In this document: piece after piece, positions 16,931 through 26,459 of the stretch | Layout: the number at the start of each line of letters is the position of its first letter | Position numbering within the stretch: position 1 is the first letter of the stretch | NCBI RefSeq assembly: GCF_023744375.2 | Contig: NZ_CP146284.1 | Location: 3,667,501 to 3,731,500, forward strand | Origin: Parabacteroides sp. AD58 | GTDB lineage: Bacteria > Bacteroidota > Bacteroidia > Bacteroidales > Tannerellaceae | Length of the DNA stretch: 64,000 nucleotides | Direction of reading: 5' to 3' | Position numbers and translations under genes: made by a program | The notes under the pieces: generated by a model | Told to the model about the DNA's origin: nothing | The model's database searches: none | Seen by the model: the letters and a program-made list of their open reading frames with translations, nothing else

Positions 16931-16938
16931 CAAACTTA
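16931..16938 (-). promoter_or_regulatory. -7 box for the AspT-like transporter
   Basis: Minus-strand TAAGTTTG matches TAnnTTTG. No clear -33 element. Confidence 0.45.
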
Positions 16939-16996
16939 CATAAACTGGGTGAATTAATTGATATAATCAGGATTAAAAATCATTTTGATAGTGAAA

Positions 16997-17560
16997 TTAC
17001 TTGTTTTTCTCCCATTCCAAGAGTTGTTGTTTACGTTTTGCATCCCATCGATAACCACTCAAACTGCCGTCTTTGTGTAGGATACGGTGGCAGGGGATAA
17101 TCCAGCTGACAGGATTTTTAGCAATAGCAGAGGCAACTGCCCGTACAGCTTTAGGGCGTCCGATAATTTGTGCGATTTGTGTGTACGAAGTTGTTTCTCC
17201 CTTATGTATCTGTAAAAGGGCTTTCCAAACTTTTCGTTGGAAGTCTGTTCCATACAAGCAGACAGAAAGTGGTGGTGTATTTGTGCTCGTTTCTTGTAGT
17301 ATAGCTAATAATGATTGAGTATGCTTGTTGGTTTCAGGAATCAATAATGCTCCTTTCCAGCATTTTTCTAACTCCATCAATTGTTCTTCAAGGTCGTTAT
17401 CAACAAAAGAAAGATAACAAATGCCGTCAGGTACGTATGCTATTAATACTTTGCCAAACGGAGATTCTGCACATCCATAAGTGATGGTTAATTCTTGACA
17501 GTAAACAGGAAATTCATGAGGTGAGATTTCTTTTATCTGAATAATGACAGAGTCTTTCAT
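16997..17560 (-). CDS. ogt: Methylated-DNA-[protein]-cysteine S-methyltransferase
   Basis: A 187-residue DNA-repair protein that removes O6-alkyl groups from guanine onto its own cysteine. The acceptor Cys157 lies in IIPCHRIL, preceded by the recognition-helix sequence GRPKAVRAVASAIAKNP. The N-terminal ~75 residues are a less conserved RNase-H-like lobe. It is separated from the upstream manA by a terminator hairpin, so it probably has its own promoter, which I cannot place confidently. Confidence 0.92.
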   Translation of the reverse strand: MKDSVIIQIKEISPHEFPVYCQELTITYGCAESPFGKVLIAYVPDGICYLSFVDNDLEEQLMELEKCWKGALLIPETNKHTQSLLAILQETSTNTPPLSVCLYGTDFQRKVWKALLQIHKGETTSYTQIAQIIGRPKAVRAVASAIAKNPVSWIIPCHRILHKDGSLSGYRWDAKRKQQLLEWEKNK

Positions 17561-17571
17561 ATATTGATTAT

Positions 17572-17621
17572 TAAAAACAAACGCAGGTTCTGTAATGACA
17601 TTGTCAAACGAACCTGCGTTT
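17572..17621 (-). terminator. Terminator of glgB-manA
   Basis: Perfect 12-bp stem AAACGCAGGTTC (17579-17590) / GAACCTGCGTTT (17610-17621), followed on the minus strand by GTTTTT. The 19-nt loop contains the small dyad TGACATTGTCA. Confidence 0.85.
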
Positions 17622-17644
17622 CAATCTATCATGAAGAAGAGATT

Positions 17645-18619
17645 TTATTTGATATATGATTCCAGGAATTTAGCCTGTGGAGCAGGTGCGATAGTCACTG
17701 ATTTAGTGCATGCTGGAATTAATACGGTCTGACCTTGATGTACGTGAATTTCATAACCATTATCATCTGTAATTACTGCTTTTCCATCCATACAGATGTA
17801 TACAACAAACGAATCCAACTCCTCAAAATTACGAGTCATGGTAGCATCCATGTCGATTAAGTTGGTTGTAAAGTATTTGCAGTCTGCCAAATTAACTGTC
17901 GCGTTCGAATGAGCCTTGTAATGAGTTTTATAATCTGGATACAAAGTATAGTCGATGGCATCTTTGGCTAATTCGGTATGCAATTCACGGGTATTACCGT
18001 TCTTGTCTTTCCGGTTGTAGTCATAAATACGGTAAGTAATGTTACTTGTCTGCTGGATTTCTGCAATAAAGCAGCCAGCTCCAATTGCATGGACACGTCC
18101 AGCTGGCAAGAAAAATACATCTCCTTCTTGCACATCGTAACGTTTCAACACATCCATGATGGTATTTTCCTGAACGCGTTTAACATATTCATTCGCATCT
18201 ATCTGCTGAGAAAAACCTGAATATAAAAAAGCGTTTTCTCTGGCTTTAATCACATACCACATTTCTGTTTTACCAAAAGAATTGTGGCGGGCTTTAGCCA
18301 GTTCATCATTAGGATGTACTTGTATGGACAGATTATCACGCGCATCGATAAACTTGATCAACAAAGGGAAACGTGTGCCAAAGCGTTCCATAACGTGTTC
18401 ACCTAATAATTCCTTGCCGTATGTTTTAATTAGTTCGTCAAGAGACTTGTCTGCTAATTCACCTTCCGCTACAATAGAATAATCTCCGTCTACATGAGAT
18501 AATTCCCAACTTTCTCCGATTCCTTCTTGGACAGGAGTGATGCCCTTAAACGGGCAAATGTCTGAACCACCCCAAATGACTTTTTTCAGGATGGGTTTAA
18601 ATGTTAATGGATACAACAT
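17645..18619 (-). CDS. manA: Mannose-6-phosphate isomerase, class I
   Basis: A 324-residue cupin metalloenzyme interconverting mannose 6-phosphate and fructose 6-phosphate. The zinc-site stretch IQVHPNDELA and the FLPAGRVHAIGAG segment are visible. The gene is shorter than the E. coli enzyme, as usual for the Bacillus/Bacteroides short form. The frame can be extended to a TTG at 18628, but the ATG at 18619 (MLYPLTFKPILK) gives the usual N-terminus. It starts 9 bp after glgB, so the two form an operon of hexose and glycogen metabolism. Confidence 0.92.
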   Translation of the reverse strand: MLYPLTFKPILKKVIWGGSDICPFKGITPVQEGIGESWELSHVDGDYSIVAEGELADKSLDELIKTYGKELLGEHVMERFGTRFPLLIKFIDARDNLSIQVHPNDELAKARHNSFGKTEMWYVIKARENAFLYSGFSQQIDANEYVKRVQENTIMDVLKRYDVQEGDVFFLPAGRVHAIGAGCFIAEIQQTSNITYRIYDYNRKDKNGNTRELHTELAKDAIDYTLYPDYKTHYKAHSNATVNLADCKYFTTNLIDMDATMTRNFEELDSFVVYICMDGKAVITDDNGYEIHVHQGQTVLIPACTKSVTIAPAPQAKFLESYIK

Positions 18620-18628
18620 ATTTATCAA

Positions 18629-20740
18629 TTATTTCTGTTTTTTACTTGTTGCCTTTTTGCTTGTTGTTTTTGTTTTAGAAACAGCCTTAGTTGATTTTTT
18701 GTCTTCTTTAGCTGCCTTTTCTTCCTTGGCTGGTTTAACTTTGCGCAAAACCATAGCCGAACGTGCTGGAACATACAGTTTCAACCATTCTTTCTTTTCC
18801 TTTTTATAAAGAGGATCGAACTGAGTAAAATGATGGACAGAGTCGTCATTCAAACCGAAACCTCCGAATTTGGGAGAATCAGTATCCAAAACTACTTCAT
18901 ATTCTCCTTTGGGTGTCAGGAAGCCATAATCTGTGAATGATTTGGTTGGGTTAAAGTTGAATACGAATACCAAATCTTTACGCATATAAGCCAAAATCTG
19001 ATCGCCGTCGTTATCCCACACCTTTTGTAGAGGAGTATCTTGGAAATTCTTGACACTTCGGATCAATTCTACCATTTCCCGATCGAAGTCACCTAAGTAA
19101 TGATATTTTAAATCCATGTTATCAACCAAATTCCATTGGCGACGGGCATATTTGTATGACCAGCCATTGCCTTCACGTGGAAAATCAATCCATTCCGGAT
19201 GTCCGAATTCATTACCCATGAAATTCAGATAGCCTCCGTTAATAGTAGAAGCTGTAACCAGGCGAATCATTTTATGTAAAGCAATGCCTCGTTCAACCAT
19301 AAAATTATGATCGTCTTTCTGCATATGCCAGTACATGTCGGCATCAATCAGACGGAAAATGATAGTCTTGTCGCCTACCAATGCCTGATCATGACTTTCT
19401 GCATAGCTGATCGTCTTTTCGTCTGCACGTCTATTGGTCGTTTCCCACCAAATAGCTGATGGATGCCAATCTTCATCTTTTTTTTCTTTAATAGTTTTGA
19501 TCCAGAAATCAGGAATGTTCATCGCCATACGGTAGTCAAAACCATATCCACCGTCTTCGATCTTAGCGGCCAAACCAGGCATACCACTTACTTCTTCTGC
19601 AATGGTAATGGCATTTTTGTTTACTTCGTGAATCAGTTTGTTGGCTAATGTCAGATAGGCAATTGCGTCTCCATCCTGATGACCGTTGAAGTAATCTCCA
19701 TAGTTACAGAAAGCTTCGCCTAAACCATGGCTGTAATACAACATTGACGTAACCCCGTCAAAGCGGAAACCGTCAAATTTATATTCTTCCATCCAGAACT
19801 TGCAGTTTGATAACAAGAAATGGAGAACTTCATTCTTTCCATAATCAAAACACAGCGAATCCCATGCCGGATGCTCACGACGTCCATCTCCATGGAAATA
19901 TAAGTTATATGAACCATCAAAACGGCCTAAACCTTCCACTTCATTTTTTACAGCATGACTGTGAACAATATCCATGATTACGGCTATTCCTTGGCTATGG
20001 GCTTCATCAATGAGCTGTTTCAATTCGTCAGGTGTGCCAAAACGGGAGGAAGCAGCGAAGAAGCTACTTACATGGTACCCGAACGACCCATAATATGGAT
20101 GTTCCTGTATTGCCATGATCTGGATAGCATTGTATCCGTCTTTTATGATTCTGGGTAAAACATTTTCTCGGAATTCATTATATGTGCCAACTTTTTCCTC
20201 ATTTGTTCCCATGCCTATATGGCATTCATAGATCATTAAAGGAGAAGTGTCAGGCTTGAATTTCTTTACCTTGAATTTATAGGGCTTTTCAGGGTTCCAA
20301 ACCTGGGCGCTGAATATTTTGGAATCAGGGTCTTGTACGGCTCTGCGAGTCCAGGCCGGAATCCGTTCACCGCATCCTCCATCCCATTCAATCCAAAGTT
20401 TATATAAATCCTGGTGATTCAGTCTTTCTTCCGGAAGTATAATTTCCCATACCCCATTTTCTATACGAGTCAGTTTGTATTCTTCGTTTTTCTGCCAGTT
20501 GTTGAATGTCCCGATTAAATAAATAGCGGTTGCATTTGGGGCCCATTCCCGAAAAATCCATCCTTTGGTGGTCTTGTGTAACCCGAAATAAAGATAGCCT
20601 GAGGCAAATTCAGACAGCGTCATTTTTCCATGATTTGTCAGACTTTTTTCTTTGTCTATGACATAATGGTAACGTCCTTCAATGGCGTCTTTATACGGTG
20701 TCAGCCACGGGTCATTTTTTATTAGATTTAGAGACTCCAT
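18629..20740 (-). CDS. glgB: 1,4-alpha-glucan branching enzyme with a lysine-rich tail
   Basis: A 703-residue GH13 enzyme creating alpha-1,6 branches in glycogen. It has an N-terminal CBM48 (WIFREWAPNATAIYLIGTFNNW) and the catalytic barrel with nucleophile Asp328 in FRFDGVTSM and acid/base Glu382 in AEEVSGMPG. The transition-state aspartate is in ESHDQAL. Sequence and length resemble the eukaryote-like GH13_8 group rather than E. coli GlgB. The last ~35 residues after VLRKVKP are a low-complexity Lys/Ala/Thr/Ser tail, outside the catalytic fold. No other glycogen gene is in the window. Confidence 0.95.
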   Translation of the reverse strand: MESLNLIKNDPWLTPYKDAIEGRYHYVIDKEKSLTNHGKMTLSEFASGYLYFGLHKTTKGWIFREWAPNATAIYLIGTFNNWQKNEEYKLTRIENGVWEIILPEERLNHQDLYKLWIEWDGGCGERIPAWTRRAVQDPDSKIFSAQVWNPEKPYKFKVKKFKPDTSPLMIYECHIGMGTNEEKVGTYNEFRENVLPRIIKDGYNAIQIMAIQEHPYYGSFGYHVSSFFAASSRFGTPDELKQLIDEAHSQGIAVIMDIVHSHAVKNEVEGLGRFDGSYNLYFHGDGRREHPAWDSLCFDYGKNEVLHFLLSNCKFWMEEYKFDGFRFDGVTSMLYYSHGLGEAFCNYGDYFNGHQDGDAIAYLTLANKLIHEVNKNAITIAEEVSGMPGLAAKIEDGGYGFDYRMAMNIPDFWIKTIKEKKDEDWHPSAIWWETTNRRADEKTISYAESHDQALVGDKTIIFRLIDADMYWHMQKDDHNFMVERGIALHKMIRLVTASTINGGYLNFMGNEFGHPEWIDFPREGNGWSYKYARRQWNLVDNMDLKYHYLGDFDREMVELIRSVKNFQDTPLQKVWDNDGDQILAYMRKDLVFVFNFNPTKSFTDYGFLTPKGEYEVVLDTDSPKFGGFGLNDDSVHHFTQFDPLYKKEKKEWLKLYVPARSAMVLRKVKPAKEEKAAKEDKKSTKAVSKTKTTSKKATSKKQK

Positions 20741-20767
20741 GTTATTTCAAATTAATTAGTTCTTTTG

Positions 20768-20775
20768 CAAAGATA
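20768..20775 (-). promoter_or_regulatory. -7 box for glgB-manA
   Basis: Minus-strand TATCTTTG matches TAnnTTTG, 28 bp before the glgB ATG. The -33 region is weak. Confidence 0.5.
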
Positions 20776-21166
20776 AAGAAAAATTTGAGGATAATCCGAA
20801 CTCTGGTAATTTTCTTTTTGTAAGCTCTTTTTGCAGAAGTCCCTTTTTAGATTGACATAGAATGTTTATATGAGTTTGAGTGAGATTGTTTTGCTTGAAG
20901 TTGTATGAAGTGGTATGTATAATGTTACTAATTTGTAAGATAAACGTAATATGTTCCATTTAAATTTGCGCCATATTTATAAAAATAATAAAAGCTTTTT
21001 AGTTTTTATTTGTATTTTTGCCGCTGATAAAGAATTTTAAAATCAGCAAGCAAGTAGGATTAGCGGATAAATACAACTTGTTTTTATTAAGGAAATTGTA
21101 GCTTATACTCATTTTGATTTGAGTTTTATTCGAGAATTTAATGTGATTTTTTCTAATAGGTTAGTT
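20776..21166. other. Divergent intergenic region between glgB and the first susC
   Basis: About 390 bp, strongly AT-rich. Apart from the two -7 boxes (20768-20775 minus and 21013-21020 plus) I see no hairpin, repeat or gene. The putative susC1 leader is about 140 nt. Confidence 0.5.
21013..21020 (+). promoter_or_regulatory. -7 box upstream of first susC
   Basis: TATTTTTG matches TAnnTTTG. No -33 TTTG at the usual distance, so it may depend on an activator. Confidence 0.4.
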
Positions 21167-24100
21167 ATGGAAAATTTGAAAACGATGGCAGTTCTTGCAG
21201 TTTGTGTAAGTTCTTCTGCCATCCCTTGTTCTTTAAATGCAGCTTCAGAAAACTCGGTTGATGAAGCGAAGAAACAGGTAGTCGAGTCAGTACCTGGTAC
21301 GCAACAATCTGGAATAACTGTTACAGGTATAGTGGTGGACGCTTCAGGCGCGCCGGTAGTGGGTGCCAATGTGCTGGTTGCCGGAACGACAAATGGAGTA
21401 GTGACAGATTTAGATGGAAACTTTTCTTTGTCGGATGTTAAAAAGGGAGCTTTGCTGCAAGTCTCTTTTATTGGTTATCAGTCTTTGGAAGTAAAGGCTG
21501 ATAGGAAAATGAGAATTGTCTTGAAAGAAGATTCCGAATTATTGGAAGAAGTTGTCGTTGTCGGTTATGGTACGATGCGAAGAAAAGATGTTACGAGTTC
21601 AATTTCTACAGTGCAGTCAGATGACTTAAATCAAGGTGTATATACAGATCCTGCTCAATTGTTGCAAGGAAAAGTAGCTGGTTTAACGATCACACAGTCT
21701 AGTAATCCGAATCAGTCTTCTTCTATTACTTTGCGTGGTGCATCTACCTTGCGTGAAGGTGCTGCTATGGAACCTTATTATATTATAGATGGTGTTCCGG
21801 GAGTTGATCTTTCTTTTGTCTCTCCGGATGATATAGAAACAATTGACGTTTTGCGTGATGCAACAGCTACAGCGATATATGGATCAAAAGCGGCTAATGG
21901 TGTTATCATCATTACTACAAAGCGTGGTAAATCCGGCCGTGCCAATGTAAGTTATAGTGGTTATGTAGCTTTCGATAGAGTGGCCAAGAATATGGATATG
22001 ATGACGGCTGACGATTTAAGAAGCTATGCTGCGGCTAACAATTATACATTGCCTAACGATGAAGGAGCCAATACTGACTGGCAGAAAGAAGTACAGCGTA
22101 CAGGCGTTTCTCATAATCATAATGTGTCTGTCAGTGGTGGAAATGATAAATCCAACTATAATATCAGTCTGAATTATGTGAACCGCGAAGGTGTGATCTT
22201 AGGTTCAAATATGCAGCGTTTTAATGCGCGGGCATTGGCTCAGTCAAAAGTATTGAAAGATCATTTGACTTTGTCATTGGGGGTTAATGGTAGTCAGTCT
22301 ACTCATGATGGATTTGTTATGGAAGGAAATGGAGAAAGTGTTACAGATGCCATGCTTTATTATTCTCCTACTCAGCCTGTCCGGAATGACGATGGTTCCT
22401 GGTACGAATCGTTTGGTATTACACAATATTATAATCCGTTGTCTCTGATTTATGAAGATACGCAGAAAACCATTGATAAGAATATGATGATTACCGGTAA
22501 GGCAGATTTGAATATTCTTAAAGGACTGAACTGGAGTGCCAATTATTCGTATATGACGGATCAGAGTACGTATAGTGAATATCATTCTACAAAATCACAG
22601 TATGTCCGGAACAATGGTCAGGCAACCCGAAATACGTATATGGGTACTAAGAGTGTGTTTGAAACGTATGTCAATTACGATACTACAATAGCCGACCGTC
22701 ACCGTTTGGGTGTCATGCTGGGATATTCTTGGGAGGAAACCATGACGGATGATGGTTTTGGTCTTACTGTGAAGGATTTTTATAATGATGATGTTACCTA
22801 TAATAATCTGACTTATGCCAATACGATCGATGGTATAGATGGGGTTGAAAGTAAGGTAAAATCTACATTACGTATGATTTCTTTCTATGGTCGTTTGAAT
22901 TATGTATTTAATGATAAGTACAGCCTTCAGGCAACTTTACGTCGGGATGGTTCTTCTGCTTTTGGAAAGAACAACCGTTGGGCAACCTTCCCATCTGTTT
23001 CAGCAGCCTGGCGGTTGTCTGATGAAGATTTTATCAAAGATCTGAATATCTTCGATGATTTGAAGTTTAGAGTAGGTTATGGTGTGAGTGGTAACTCATT
23101 AGGCTTTGATGCATATACGGCCAGAGAAACTTATGGTGTGTCGGGATGGTTCAGCTATACGGATGCCAATGGAAATACGTCGAATAAACATACTTTGGCT
23201 GCTACTAATAACTCAAATCCTGATTTGAAATGGGAGCGTACAGGTATGTTTAATGTTGGTTTGGATTTTGCATTTTTCAACAGCCGTTTGAATGGTACGA
23301 TTGAATATTATAACAAACAAACAAGTGATCTGATCTATTATTATCCGGTATCTACTAACCGGTATCCTTTCGATACGATGACGGCCAATGTGGGTGATAT
23401 CAGTAATAAAGGTATTGAATTAACTATTAATGCGGTTCCGGTCAAGACTCACGATTTTGAATGGAATACGACTTTAAACTTGGCGCATAATAAGAATGTG
23501 GTTGAAAAATTATCGAATGCGACTTTCTCTGTCGATTATCAGGATTTGGCGAGTCCAGGTATAGCCGGTAATAGTGATAAGTACGTACAGCGCCTGATGG
23601 AAGGGGCTCCGATCGGACAGTTCTATACTTACGAATGGGCAGGTTATACCGAAGATGGTGTTTCTCAGTTTTATGTTCATGATCCGGAAACAGGTGAACG
23701 GACCGGTGAAACGACAACAGAATTGAGAGATACAGACCGAACTAAAACGGGCAGTGCACAACCGAAGCTGACTTATGGTTGGAATAATACCTTAAATTAT
23801 AAGAGATGGTCGTTGAATTTATTCTTCCAAGGTGTATTGGGAAATAAGATATTCAATGCGCTGCGTGCACAGTATAATTCTGTTTCTTTGGTTACTTCTG
23901 GTAAAAATGCTTTGAAGGAAGTTATGACCGACCAGCTATTTACAGATGTGAATGCCCAGGTTCCGTCTGATCGTTATTTGGAGAATGGTAGTTATTTACG
24001 CTTGGCGACTTTGTCTCTTGCATACAATTTTGGTAATCTGAGTGATTGGGCCAATAATCTGACTCTTTATGCGACTTGTAACAATGTCTTTACCGTTACA

Positions 24101-24220
24101 GGTTATAAAGGTACTGACCCTGAAGTCTCATTGGGAGGACTGACTCCGGGTATTGACTGGCGTGAAAATTATTATCCGCACACACGTACCTATATGATAG
24201 GCTTGAAGGTTAATTTCTAA
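21167..24220 (+). CDS. SusC/RagA-type TonB-dependent outer-membrane transporter (pair 1)
   Basis: A 1017-residue barrel with signal peptide (MENLKTMAVLAVC...LNAA). A carboxypeptidase-D-like domain follows (VTGIVVDASGAPVVGANVLV, DLDGNFSL), then a TonB-box-like EEVVVVGYGT and a plug (VTSSISTVQ...ATAIYGSKAANGVIIITTKRGK). The beta-barrel ends in an aromatic residue (VNF). It imports glycans or other large ligands with its SusD partner. The frame is open from a TTG at 21119, but the ATG at 21167 places the signal peptide correctly. susD follows after 39 bp. Ligand unknown; no degradative enzyme is adjacent. Confidence 0.92.
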   Translation: MENLKTMAVLAVCVSSSAIPCSLNAASENSVDEAKKQVVESVPGTQQSGITVTGIVVDASGAPVVGANVLVAGTTNGVVTDLDGNFSLSDVKKGALLQVSFIGYQSLEVKADRKMRIVLKEDSELLEEVVVVGYGTMRRKDVTSSISTVQSDDLNQGVYTDPAQLLQGKVAGLTITQSSNPNQSSSITLRGASTLREGAAMEPYYIIDGVPGVDLSFVSPDDIETIDVLRDATATAIYGSKAANGVIIITTKRGKSGRANVSYSGYVAFDRVAKNMDMMTADDLRSYAAANNYTLPNDEGANTDWQKEVQRTGVSHNHNVSVSGGNDKSNYNISLNYVNREGVILGSNMQRFNARALAQSKVLKDHLTLSLGVNGSQSTHDGFVMEGNGESVTDAMLYYSPTQPVRNDDGSWYESFGITQYYNPLSLIYEDTQKTIDKNMMITGKADLNILKGLNWSANYSYMTDQSTYSEYHSTKSQYVRNNGQATRNTYMGTKSVFETYVNYDTTIADRHRLGVMLGYSWEETMTDDGFGLTVKDFYNDDVTYNNLTYANTIDGIDGVESKVKSTLRMISFYGRLNYVFNDKYSLQATLRRDGSSAFGKNNRWATFPSVSAAWRLSDEDFIKDLNIFDDLKFRVGYGVSGNSLGFDAYTARETYGVSGWFSYTDANGNTSNKHTLAATNNSNPDLKWERTGMFNVGLDFAFFNSRLNGTIEYYNKQTSDLIYYYPVSTNRYPFDTMTANVGDISNKGIELTINAVPVKTHDFEWNTTLNLAHNKNVVEKLSNATFSVDYQDLASPGIAGNSDKYVQRLMEGAPIGQFYTYEWAGYTEDGVSQFYVHDPETGERTGETTTELRDTDRTKTGSAQPKLTYGWNNTLNYKRWSLNLFFQGVLGNKIFNALRAQYNSVSLVTSGKNALKEVMTDQLFTDVNAQVPSDRYLENGSYLRLATLSLAYNFGNLSDWANNLTLYATCNNVFTVTGYKGTDPEVSLGGLTPGIDWRENYYPHTRTYMIGLKVNF

Positions 24221-24259
24221 TGTCACATGTATTTTTAATAACTGAAAACGAATAAAAAA

Positions 24260-25876
24260 ATGAATAAGAAAATTCAGATATTGATGACTGCCGGTTTACT
24301 AGGACTGACGGCAAGTTGTACCGATCTTGATGTTGATATTGATTCGCAATACACGGAATATCCTTCATCTTCAGAAGTAGCGGTTGAGGCAAAAATGGCG
24401 GATGTATATTATGCTTTTCGTAGTGCCTTAGGTAGTAGCTATAATCAGATTCAGACTTTATCGTCAGACGAAGCAACAGGAATCAGTTTTGATGGTGATT
24501 ATTATGATGGCGGAACATACAGTCACACTTCGCTCCACAATTATTTGCCAACAGATGGAGGTTTAAGCTATTGGAGTGATTTGTCGAGTGGTATTACCCG
24601 TTGTAATACTGTAATTAAAGATTTTGGAGGTGACGAGGCTGATCCGTCTATTATTGCTCCAGCCCGGGCTATGCGTGCTTTCTATCATTTTATATTAATG
24701 GATAGTTTCGGGGATGTTCCTATTTTGGATAAAATACCGGATGAAGATGAAGCTGTTGAACGGAGTCCGAGAAAAGAGGTAGCCGAGTATATTGAGAGTG
24801 AACTATTGGACTGTCTGCCTTATTTAAATACGAGCAGCAATGAATCTACCTATGGTAAACCCAATAAGTGGATGGCTGAGGCTCTGCTGGTCAAGCTATA
24901 TATTAACTGGGCTGTTTATACTTGTGGAGATGTAACGACTTATACCCCCGATCTGACCAATGCCAAACTGGCAGATTGCGTGAAGTATTGTGATGATATC
25001 ATACAGAGCGGTCTCTTTGACCTGAGCGATGAATATCGTCGGAAGTTCTATCCGGACAACGGAGCACAGATCAAGGATTTTATATATGCCATGCCTTTTG
25101 ATTGTACTTCCGCTCAGGGAATGTATTATGGCCGTTATCGTACCTTCCGTCGTATTGATGATGGAAATGGCGGATATTATGGTGGGCAGATGGGTAATTC
25201 ATGTGCCGGAAACTTTGCTATGAACCCTGAATTCTCTGATTTGTTTTCTTTAGAAGGGGATCAGCGTAACGATGCTGTTCTGGGTGGTACGGTTTATAAA
25301 TTTGATGGAGCTACTTACGAACCTACAGATGAAGTATTCCTTTATCAGGGTACGACTCCGTTGGTGTTCTCTAAAACAATTACATTGAAAGCTGAAAATG
25401 AGCAGTTGAATGTAGGGGCCGATTTTAATGGATGGTCACAAGGATATCGCTCTATTAAATTCTATCCGGATCCGACAGAGTATCGTGAGCATGGACGTAA
25501 TCAAAGTAATGATGTACCTATTTTCCGTTATGCGGATATTCTGTTGACGAAAGCTGAGGCAATTCTTCGTGGAGCACAGGCGACAAATGGGGATACGCCA
25601 TTATCTCTTTTCAATCAGATTCGGGGATATGTGAGTGCTCCGTTGCTGGAAGTTGCACCGACTTTACAGGATATTCTGGATGAAAGAGGACGTGAGTTCT
25701 TTGACGAAAACTGGCGTAGAAATGATATGATCCGTTTTGGAACCTTTGAAAGTGAATATGGTTTCCATAAAAAAGGTTTCCCGACAGCCCGTTTTGATAA
25801 AGAATGCCGTATATTACCCGTTCCTCAAGATGTGCTGAATGCAAATAGTAACTGGACGCAGAATCCGGGGTATTAA
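24260..25876 (+). CDS. SusD/RagB-type surface lipoprotein (pair 1)
   Basis: A 538-residue lipoprotein with lipobox TASC (Cys20) followed by acidic TDLDVDID, consistent with surface export. It has the alpha-helical SusD/RagB fold: an N-terminal TPR-like part (ALLVKLYINWAVYTCGD) and a C-terminal RagB domain with DVPIFRYADILLTKAEAI and LDERGREFFDENWRR. It caps the SusC barrel and captures the ligand. It ends pair 1, with a terminator 29 bp downstream. Confidence 0.93.
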   Translation: MNKKIQILMTAGLLGLTASCTDLDVDIDSQYTEYPSSSEVAVEAKMADVYYAFRSALGSSYNQIQTLSSDEATGISFDGDYYDGGTYSHTSLHNYLPTDGGLSYWSDLSSGITRCNTVIKDFGGDEADPSIIAPARAMRAFYHFILMDSFGDVPILDKIPDEDEAVERSPRKEVAEYIESELLDCLPYLNTSSNESTYGKPNKWMAEALLVKLYINWAVYTCGDVTTYTPDLTNAKLADCVKYCDDIIQSGLFDLSDEYRRKFYPDNGAQIKDFIYAMPFDCTSAQGMYYGRYRTFRRIDDGNGGYYGGQMGNSCAGNFAMNPEFSDLFSLEGDQRNDAVLGGTVYKFDGATYEPTDEVFLYQGTTPLVFSKTITLKAENEQLNVGADFNGWSQGYRSIKFYPDPTEYREHGRNQSNDVPIFRYADILLTKAEAILRGAQATNGDTPLSLFNQIRGYVSAPLLEVAPTLQDILDERGREFFDENWRRNDMIRFGTFESEYGFHKKGFPTARFDKECRILPVPQDVLNANSNWTQNPGY

Positions 25877-25904
25877 TTGAGACAGTATCATTCTAAAATA
25901 ATTG

Positions 25905-25948
25905 ACCGGAATAGATTCCTTTCATGGAATTTGTTCCGGTATTTTTTT
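25905..25948 (+). terminator. Terminator of SusCD pair 1
   Basis: ACCGGAA (25905-25911) pairs with TTCCGGT (25934-25940), with an inner TTCC/GGAA pairing, then a seven-base T-run. Confidence 0.85.
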
Positions 25949-26011
25949 GTTTTATACTTGCTCGAGTTGGTTTCAAAGAAGATAATCTAATATGTAGTGT
26001 GAGCTTAAATT

Positions 26012-26077
26012 GAAATTCGTGAGAATTGAAATCAAAACCAACGAGAATTAAAAACAAAGCTAATAGGATTTGACTTG
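26012..26077. repeat. 22-nt-period non-coding repeat, locus C
   Basis: Three degenerate tandem units begin at 26012, 26034 and 26056. GAGAATT recurs at 26021 and 26043, and a related AGGATTT at 26065, all in 22-nt register. Unit 1 shares GAAATT and GTGAGAAT with 63936-63957, and unit 3 matches 63914-63935 at 16 of 22 positions. An upstream CTCGAGTTGGTTT (25961) is nearly the reverse complement of AAACCAACGAG inside unit 2. Confidence 0.65.
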
Positions 26078-26363
26078 TATGTCTTAAAATTTGATTTAAC
26101 ATTATATTGTTATTTGTTTTTCATTAATGGAAATATTTTGATTGTGTACTTTGCGATTAAAGTGTCATTTTGACATTGAATATTCAGTTTTTCTGGAAAT
26201 AATAATCGGTTTCTTATAAAATCAGGCCGCAATAAAGTGTCTTTTATGTTTTCTTGATAGTGGAATGCAAATAGATGTTTGTTTTATTTGTTTATATTAA
26301 TATTGTTTTGCGAATATGGTTTGTTAAAATTTAGGGGTTAAAAGTGTTAAAGTGTGATTATAT

Positions 26364-26395
26364 TTTGATTTAAAATGATTTGTTATTATTTTTAC
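26364..26395 (+). promoter_or_regulatory. Candidate promoter for SusCD pair 2
   Basis: TTTTG (26364-26368), 19 nt, then TATTTTTA (26388-26395), which differs from TAnnTTTG only in the last base. It would give a leader of about 450 nt before susC2. Confidence 0.4.
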
Positions 26396-26408
26396 CGCAG
26401 AATTAATA

Positions 26409-26459
26409 ATGAATAATAAAAATATGAACAGCAAAGGTGGTATTGAACTGGGAAAATAA
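26409..26459 (+). other. Possible 16-codon leader peptide
   Basis: ATG at 26409 opens a frame of 16 codons (MNNKN...GGIELGK) closing at TAA 26459, just after the candidate promoter. Length alone makes chance likely, and no ribosome-binding site is evident. Confidence 0.15.
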
